Below, one piece after another: positions 6,046 through 9,544 of a stretch of 9,544 nucleotides of DNA. This stretch comes from Candidatus Izemoplasma sp. (GTDB taxonomy: Bacteria; Bacillota_I; Bacilli_A; Izemoplasmatales; Izemoplasmataceae), in contig SLFZ01000011.1 of NCBI GenBank assembly GCA_007123975.1, forward strand, positions 1-9,544, given 5' to 3'. The notes under the pieces were generated by a model. The model made no database searches. It was given only the letters and a program-made list of their open reading frames with translations, and was not told where the DNA came from. How positions within the stretch are numbered: the first letter of the stretch is position 1; each line of letters starts with the position of its first letter. The translations under genes and the position numbers were made by a program.

Positions 6046-6313
6046 GGTGATTATTTGTCGCTGCTCGGATGTGAGCTTGCAGGATTTGTACGACCTCTTT
6101 GAGGAAGGGTACACAACCTTTGAAGAACTGAAGCGCATTAAACGCGTCGGCATGGGACCATGCCAAGCCAACACGTGTGGGAAAATGGTTCAGTGGGAAA
6201 TAGCCAAGTACTTCGAAAAACCCCTCGAGTCTGTTGAGTTCCACAACATGCGCCCCTTCACCATGGGCGTGAAACTGAAAGCCATCAAGGAGGCGGCCGA
6301 CGATGAAGAATAA
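6032..6313 (+). CDS. BFD-like (2Fe-2S)-binding subunit (PdhX-like)
   Basis: This 93-residue protein has the bacterioferritin-associated-ferredoxin-like 2Fe-2S fold. C9 and C11 form the CRC pair, and C44 and C49 form GPCQANTCG. Between them lies the short helical stretch typical of the fold. The C-x-C...GxGPCQxxxC pattern is seen in small subunits and C-terminal domains of proline dehydrogenase, opine oxidase, HcnB and NirB/NasA-related enzymes. The gene overlaps the upstream gene by 14 bases, with GAGGTG before the ATG, and the downstream gene by 11 bases. It probably ties the dehydrogenase and flavoprotein subunits together by providing the 2Fe-2S relay. No other role is suggested by the context. 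Confidence 0.87.
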   Translation: MDPNKVIICRCSDVSLQDLYDLFEEGYTTFEELKRIKRVGMGPCQANTCGKMVQWEIAKYFEKPLESVEFHNMRPFTMGVKLKAIKEAADDEE

Positions 6314-7469
6314 ACCCTTGCCAACGCATGCCGACGTTGTCATCATCGGAGGCGGCGTCAGCGGATGTTCAATCGCCTGGAACCTTGCCAACCAAGGACA
6401 AAAGAACATCGTCGTCATTGAACGCGAGTATTTCACCAGCGGCGCGACCGGTCGTTGTGGCGCCGGCGTGCGCCAGCAGTGGTCGACCAAAGCAAACTGT
6501 ATCCTTGCGAAAAAGAGCGTTGAGTTCTTTGAAAACGCACAAGAGATACTCGATTACGACGGCGACGTCGAGTTCAAACAAGAAGGCTACTTAATCGTTA
6601 GTTCGACGCCGGAGGAAACGGCGCAGTTCAAAAAGAACGTCGCCCTACAAAACAGCCTTGGGATTCCATCCAAGCTGTTGACAAAAGAAGAAGCGAAGGA
6701 AATCGTTCCCCATTTAAACACCGACGTGATTAACGCCGCAACGTTTTGCAAAACCGACGGGCATTTGAACCCGTTTACGATGACCGACGCCTATTATAAA
6801 GCGGCAGCGCGACTGGGTGTTGAGTTCTTCACCTACACCACGGTAGAAGACATTGACGCGAAAGACGGCGCCATTCAAGCAGTCAAAACCGACAAAGGCA
6901 CCATCGCGACCAACGTCGTCGTCAACGCCGCCGGTGGATGGTCGAAGGAAGTGGGCGAAATGGTTGGCGTCGACATCCCTGTCTACAGCAGAAACCACGA
7001 GATTCTCGTCACGGAGCCCGTTGAAAAGATGCAAGGACCGATGGTCATCTCGTTCTCGCAAAACATCTATTGCCAACAAACACCACACGGAGCCTTCATC
7101 ATGGGACGTGGTGATAAGGACGCGCCCAAGGGGCATGACATGTCCTCAAGTTGGAAGTTTCTCGATGAAATGAGTCGTACCGTCACACGGCTTTTGCCGC
7201 CAATCGGTGAACTTCGCGTCATTCGTCAATGGGGCGGCCTTTACAACATGAGCCCTGATCATCAACCGATCATCAGCGGCACCGATGCCCTTAAAGGGTT
7301 TTATATCGCTTGTGGCTTTAGCGGTCACGGCTTTATGCTCGCACCCATGACGGGTTTGCTTTTAAGCGAGCTCATCCTTGGAAAGACACCATCACTGCCG
7401 ATGGATGACATGGCGCTTGATCGCTTTGAAGGCAAAGAAATCACCGAACTGGAAACCAGCGTCGTGTAA
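6303..7469 (+). CDS. FAD-dependent amino/imino-acid dehydrogenase, DAO family (PdhB/SoxB-like beta subunit)
   Basis: The 388-residue protein belongs to the D-amino-acid-oxidase/glycine-oxidase family. The FAD Rossmann motif GGGVSG is at 16-21 with the ribose-binding E40. SGATGRCGAGVRQQW follows, a hallmark of sarcosine oxidase beta and dye-linked proline dehydrogenase beta subunits. Near the C-terminus GGLYNMSPDHQP and GFSGHGFMLAP close the active site. This should be the catalytic subunit that oxidises a secondary amine or amino acid such as L-proline, sarcosine or a related compound. Sequence alone does not decide between them. A strong AAGGAGG (6287-6293) precedes the ATG inside the end of the previous gene. 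It is the last gene of the operon, and a strong terminator follows directly. Length is normal for the family. Confidence 0.9.
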   Translation: MKNKPLPTHADVVIIGGGVSGCSIAWNLANQGQKNIVVIEREYFTSGATGRCGAGVRQQWSTKANCILAKKSVEFFENAQEILDYDGDVEFKQEGYLIVSSTPEETAQFKKNVALQNSLGIPSKLLTKEEAKEIVPHLNTDVINAATFCKTDGHLNPFTMTDAYYKAAARLGVEFFTYTTVEDIDAKDGAIQAVKTDKGTIATNVVVNAAGGWSKEVGEMVGVDIPVYSRNHEILVTEPVEKMQGPMVISFSQNIYCQQTPHGAFIMGRGDKDAPKGHDMSSSWKFLDEMSRTVTRLLPPIGELRVIRQWGGLYNMSPDHQPIISGTDALKGFYIACGFSGHGFMLAPMTGLLLSELILGKTPSLPMDDMALDRFEGKEITELETSVV

Positions 7470-7477
7470 ACACGCAT

Positions 7478-7506
7478 GACCGAATCGCAACGCGATTCGG
7501 TCTTTT
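7478..7506 (+). terminator. Rho-independent terminator of the oxidoreductase operon
   Basis: GACCGAATCGC (7478-7488) pairs perfectly over 11 bases with GCGATTCGGTC (7492-7502) around a three-base loop, and TTTT follows. It lies eight bases after the stop codon. Confidence 0.92.
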
Positions 7507-7540
7507 CATTGGTTGAGACTGCGGTATTGCGTCGTTGCCC

Positions 7541-7570
7541 TTGCGGGGGATGTTTCACGCGTGCTATAAT
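7541..7570 (+). promoter_or_regulatory. Extended -10 promoter of the 350-residue unknown gene
   Basis: A perfect TATAAT (7565-7570) is preceded by TGC, giving an extended -10 element. The -35 box is weak (TTGCGG, 7541-7546, 18-base spacing). The expected transcript starts near 7577, just ahead of the AGGAGGTGG ribosome site. Confidence 0.7.
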
Positions 7571-7603
7571 GGCAGTAACCCGAAGATGGCAGGAGGTGGC
7601 CGC

Positions 7604-8656
7604 ATGGATGCATTAAGTGTGGTGATTGTCAGTCGTGAGAGCGAACCGGAAATGCAAGATTTTACCACGAAATTGACAAAAATACTCGCTTTTTATGACG
7701 TTTCACCAAGTTTCACCGTTGGCGAAGCAACCGGCGCAGACGCCGTGTTTGATCGCAAAGACGAACCCGACACCACGACGTTTATGCTGCGGGTTTCCCT
7801 AAGGCTTTTGCACCTGGTTGCCGATGTGCCGTATCAACTAGAAGATGGCGTCTTTAAGATCGATTCCGTTCCTGTCATTGATGTGCGAAACGCACCTTTT
7901 TACAACGCATTTCGCCTTGAAGACATGCGTAAAGAACTGCGCCTTGACCGTGAAAGTCACCTTATCGATTGCTTGACGGTGTTGACGTCGATGCCACGCA
8001 AACGCTATCGCGATGTCGTCACGGCCTTTTATGAGGGTGATCACAAAGCGATGGTTGCCGCGCTCGACAAACACGAACCCACACCCCTTCGTGATGCGAT
8101 GTTAGCTTACGTCGGGGAACTTGGCATTGCCAAGCACGAAGATAAAACGCCGATGGCCTGGTTTGAGTCAGCGATGGCGCTTGATGAAACGGGCGATACA
8201 CGGTATCGTTATATAAAGTATTTGGAGAAAAAAGTGCTGCCAGAACACGGGGTTGCCTTAGCGCAAAGGCATTTGGAGACGCTCAATGAAGCAGACAGGT
8301 TAACCCTCGAACATGTCAAAACAGTGCTGGCCCTTTGTGAAATGCACCGACAAGAAAAGGCGCCGCAAAAAGCGACGCCACGCTTAGAAACCTTGCTTGA
8401 GCGTCTGGCAGATCGTGACGTTCAAGCACACCGTCGCTTCCATACCCACGAGGTCAAAGCGCATGCGATGCAAGGGGACATTTACTTGGAACTCAGAGCC
8501 TTTCAAGCCGCGCAGAACGAGTACTCAAAGGCCATGGATATCCTCGGACGCATGGCGCAAAAACATCCTTACGGAAACACTTTCGTTGATCTGTTTGAAA
8601 AAACGTTCCAACGCTTTCAACACATACAGATGCGTAGCATCGAAGCGTTCAACTAA
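7604..8656 (+). CDS. Unknown 350-residue protein with TPR-like C-terminus
   Basis: I do not recognise this protein. It has no signal peptide, membrane segment or catalytic motif. Residues 1-130 are mixed alpha/beta, beginning DALSVVIVSRESE. Residues 130-350 are helical and charged. The segment around 287-320 (AMQGDIYLELRAFQAAQNEYSKAMDI) has a clear tetratricopeptide-like pattern: a small residue, a tyrosine and an A-x2-EYSKA turn. Earlier helices (163-200) may be degenerate repeats. The general style resembles the partial protein at the left edge, but I cannot show homology. The start at 7604 is fixed by AGGAGGTGG (7591-7599), and the -10 promoter lies just upstream, which rules out the longer in-frame start at 7535. 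It is monocistronic and convergent with the minus-strand genes to its right. Confidence 0.8.
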   Translation: MDALSVVIVSRESEPEMQDFTTKLTKILAFYDVSPSFTVGEATGADAVFDRKDEPDTTTFMLRVSLRLLHLVADVPYQLEDGVFKIDSVPVIDVRNAPFYNAFRLEDMRKELRLDRESHLIDCLTVLTSMPRKRYRDVVTAFYEGDHKAMVAALDKHEPTPLRDAMLAYVGELGIAKHEDKTPMAWFESAMALDETGDTRYRYIKYLEKKVLPEHGVALAQRHLETLNEADRLTLEHVKTVLALCEMHRQEKAPQKATPRLETLLERLADRDVQAHRRFHTHEVKAHAMQGDIYLELRAFQAAQNEYSKAMDILGRMAQKHPYGNTFVDLFEKTFQRFQHIQMRSIEAFN

Positions 8657-8660
8657 GCAA

Positions 8661-8738
8661 CCGCCCCGTCCCTCTTCCTATAACGGACAAAAGGCCACAT
8701 CATCGCCGTTGGGGGGAGGAGGGACGGGGTGGCCTTTT
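8661..8738. terminator. Interlocking inverted repeats between convergent genes, probable bidirectional terminator
   Basis: An 18-base arm (8661-8678) pairs with 8715-8732 with only two G-T wobbles. The stem continues after an internal loop as AACGG (8682-8686) with CCGTT (8706-8710). Inside the 19-base loop sits AAAAGGCCAC (8689-8698). This is a perfect 10-base complement of GTGGCCTTTT (8729-8738), which starts within the right arm of the first stem. The AAAAGGCCAC/GTGGCCTTTT pair has the A-stem-U form of a terminator working in both directions. The two stems share bases 8729-8732 and otherwise have pseudoknot topology. Confidence 0.65.
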
Positions 8739-8779
8739 GCGCTTTATGCGGGAGAAATTTAAGGGGGGGCTAAGTTGGT

Positions 8780-8818
8780 GGCGCACCAGAAACGGTGTGC
8801 CGCATGCCATCAGGCATG
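8780..8818 (-). other. Pair of small hairpins at the end of the minus-strand operon
   Basis: GGCGCACC (8780-8787) pairs with GGTGTGCC (8794-8801) with one wobble. A second small dyad around the stop codon of the 91-residue gene joins CATGCC to GGCATG. Neither is followed by a T-run on the minus strand, so they may stabilise the 3' end of the message rather than terminate it. The sequence 8739-8779 between this and the interlocking repeats shows nothing else. Confidence 0.35.
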
Positions 8819-9085
8819 TAACGCTTGGCGGTATTCCCTGAGAATTCCATACGCCTTCTCATGCATGGTTTTGTTGAAGACGTACTCGTCATGGATGATG
8901 GTGTCAATCTCTTCTTGGTACCATCCAATGACCTTATCGAGGACGATGCGTAAGGTTTCCATGTCGTTGTAACGAATTGATTTGCGCAACTCTTTCGTGT
9001 ATCCAACCATGAATGGATTACGGGTATATGTATGAATGGTTTCAATGATGCCGTTCAGTTCGATCATAAATTCTTTTCGTTCCAT
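8810..9085 (-). CDS. Unknown 91-residue helical protein
   Basis: I do not recognise this small protein. It is soluble-looking, rich in charged and aromatic residues, and almost certainly all helical. It runs from MERKEFMIELNGIIETIHTY, through a middle LRKSIRYNDMETLRIVLDKV, to the end ILREYRQALHA. There are no cysteines and no membrane segment. It has a good ribosome site (AAGGAG about nine bases before the ATG), so it is likely expressed. It is the last gene of a minus-strand operon, downstream of the acidic-repeat protein. The gap to that gene is 70 bases, or only 12 bases if the frameshifted tail described for that gene is real. It is convergent with the 350-residue gene. Confidence 0.75.
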   Translation of the reverse strand: MERKEFMIELNGIIETIHTYTRNPFMVGYTKELRKSIRYNDMETLRIVLDKVIGWYQEEIDTIIHDEYVFNKTMHEKAYGILREYRQALHA

Positions 9086-9097
9086 GGTTTTAGCTCC

Positions 9098-9155
9098 TTA
9101 TTTAGTAGATGTTTGTTTGGTAACATGAGTAGACTGGTGTTTTGCAGATTGTGGT
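9098..9155 (-). pseudogene. Possible frameshifted tail of the acidic-repeat gene
   Basis: After the TAA that ends the repeat gene, the +1 frame continues with PKPQSAKHQSTHVTKQTSTK and stops at 9098-9100. That stop lies just before the GGAG ribosome site of the 91-residue gene, the usual operon spacing. The tail looks like a real low-complexity protein end. Either an indel separated it from the repeats or it is chance. Confidence 0.35.
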
Positions 9156-9398
9156 TTAGGTACTGATGTGTTCAGGTTCATCAAGCTCATCGAAGTCAAC
9201 GCCAACGTACTCGGGAGCATCGCGCTCATCGAAGTCAACGCCAACGTACTCGGGAGCATCGCGCTCATCAAAGTCAACGCCAACGTATTCAGGTGCGTCA
9301 CGCTCATCAAAGTCAACCGTTTTATGTGAAGTGGATCTGATTGTGAATGTAAGGGCAAAACCAGCGATCAAAAATAGAACCAATAAAGTTTTTTTCAT
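9156..9398 (-). CDS. Small secreted or membrane-anchored protein with four acidic 13-residue repeats
   Basis: This 80-residue protein begins MKKTLLVLFLIAGFALTFTI, a positively charged start and hydrophobic core typical of an uncleaved anchor or signal peptide. There is no lipobox cysteine. Residues 28-66 are three copies of VDFDERDAPEYVG, and a fourth, diverged copy VDFDELDEPEHIS follows at 67-79. The repeat region is strongly acidic and is expected outside the cytoplasm. Function is unknown; ion binding or adhesion to a positive surface is only a guess. AAGGAG precedes the ATG, and the start overlaps the preceding gene by ATGA. In the next frame a basic, Ser/Thr/Lys-rich tail (VPKPQSAKHQSTHVTKQTSTK) runs to a stop 12 bases before the next gene, so the annotated C-terminus may result from a frameshift. 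Confidence 0.7.
   Translation of the reverse strand: MKKTLLVLFLIAGFALTFTIRSTSHKTVDFDERDAPEYVGVDFDERDAPEYVGVDFDERDAPEYVGVDFDELDEPEHIST
9162..9317 (-). repeat. Four tandem 39-base repeats inside the acidic-repeat gene
   Basis: Units are 9162-9200 (diverged), 9201-9239, 9240-9278 and 9279-9317. The two central units differ at a single base (G or A at unit position 31). The unit nearest the N-terminus of the protein has several silent or near-silent changes. The 39-base period is a multiple of three, so copy-number change would keep the frame. Confidence 0.95.
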
Positions 9399-9544
9399 TT
9401 TAAAAATCTCCTTTTTTGCGTTTTTATACCTCCATGATATAGCGGCTTAAAGCCTTTGAACATGGCGGATATGTCGTACTTTTCGGAGTTTTCGATATGA
9501 ATTCGATGGAACTCAGCAACTACTTGGAGAAAATCCGATATGGA
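9395..9544 (-). CDS. C-terminal end of an unknown protein (5' part outside window)
   Basis: The minus strand is open from the right edge to a TGA at 9395-9397, 49 codons, while the other two minus frames hit stops within about ten codons. The peptide starts SISDFLQVVAEFHRIHIEN and ends KTQKRRFLK, a basic tail. Its TGA overlaps the ATG of the acidic-repeat gene (ATGA), which strongly suggests translational coupling and that this is the real end of a gene. I do not recognise the family from this fragment. Confidence 0.6.
   Translation of the reverse strand, partial: SISDFLQVVAEFHRIHIENSEKYDISAMFKGFKPLYHGGIKTQKRRFLK
9443..9453. other. Small inverted repeat within the partial minus-strand gene
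   Basis: GGCTT-A-AAGCC is a perfect 5+1+5 dyad. A weak TATAAA box and TTTAAG at 17-base spacing lie nearby on the minus strand, so a secondary promoter for the acidic-repeat gene is possible but poorly supported. Confidence 0.2.

Noticed and set aside
5452..6174. Long open frame of 240 codons on the minus strand opposite the ferredoxin-like and BFD-like genes
   Set aside because: The plus strand carries cysteine motifs of three consecutive operon genes; the antisense frame crosses gene borders and has no ribosome site.
6714..7136. Open frame of 140 codons on the minus strand opposite the DAO-family gene
   Set aside because: It lies opposite conserved dehydrogenase sequence and lacks a ribosome site.
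7535..7603. A longer start for the 350-residue gene
   Set aside because: This stretch contains the extended -10 promoter and the ribosome site, so it should not be translated.
9162..9317. Regular 39-base repeats suggesting a CRISPR array
   Set aside because: The units are directly abutting with no spacers and encode an in-frame 13-residue protein repeat.

Overview
The window reads as chromosomal DNA of a Gram-positive-type bacterium, probably an anaerobic or facultative member of Bacillota or a Mollicutes relative. The support is indirect: sigma-A-like promoters (TATAAT boxes), strong AGGAGG-type ribosome sites, compact ATGA-overlapping operons, U-tract hairpin terminators and one cre-like operator. 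TGA is used as a stop and tryptophan is TGG, so the code is standard. Base composition is near balanced by eye. I cannot name a genus.

Layout on the + strand. Positions 2-1930 hold the end of an operon: the C-terminal part of a helical, TPR-like protein of unknown role, a YjbQ/UPF0047 protein, and a membrane M48-type zinc metallopeptidase, all overlapping. Next comes a promoter crowded with inverted repeats that drives an unusual protein at 2032-2922, a flavoredoxin-like FMN domain fused to two transposase-type helix-turn-helix units. A terminator whose loop doubles as a plausible -35 box separates it from a ten-helix transporter of the BASS/ACR3 superfamily (3023-3985).

The centre (4176-7469) is a tight five-gene operon: a 2Fe-2S domain protein, an FAD/NAD(P)-type oxidoreductase, a two-cluster ferredoxin, a BFD-like 2Fe-2S protein and a DAO-family FAD dehydrogenase. 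The order matches the dye-linked proline dehydrogenase complex (PdhA-PdhF-PdhX-PdhB) of Thermococcales and related sarcosine/HCN-synthase-like complexes, but the alpha subunit is split in two. The dehydrogenase subunit would oxidise an amino or imino acid and the Fe-S/flavin subunits would carry the electrons away. The exact substrate cannot be read from sequence. A cre-like palindrome lies inside the promoter spacer, suggesting catabolite control.

Positions 7604-8656 encode a 350-residue unknown protein with a TPR-like C-terminus. It ends at an unusual set of interlocking inverted repeats (8661-8738). The right end (8810-9544) is a convergent minus-strand operon of three unrecognised genes: the tail of one running off the window, a small membrane-anchored or secreted protein with four 13-residue acidic repeats that may carry a frameshift, and a 91-residue helical protein. 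This right end is the least explained part of the window.
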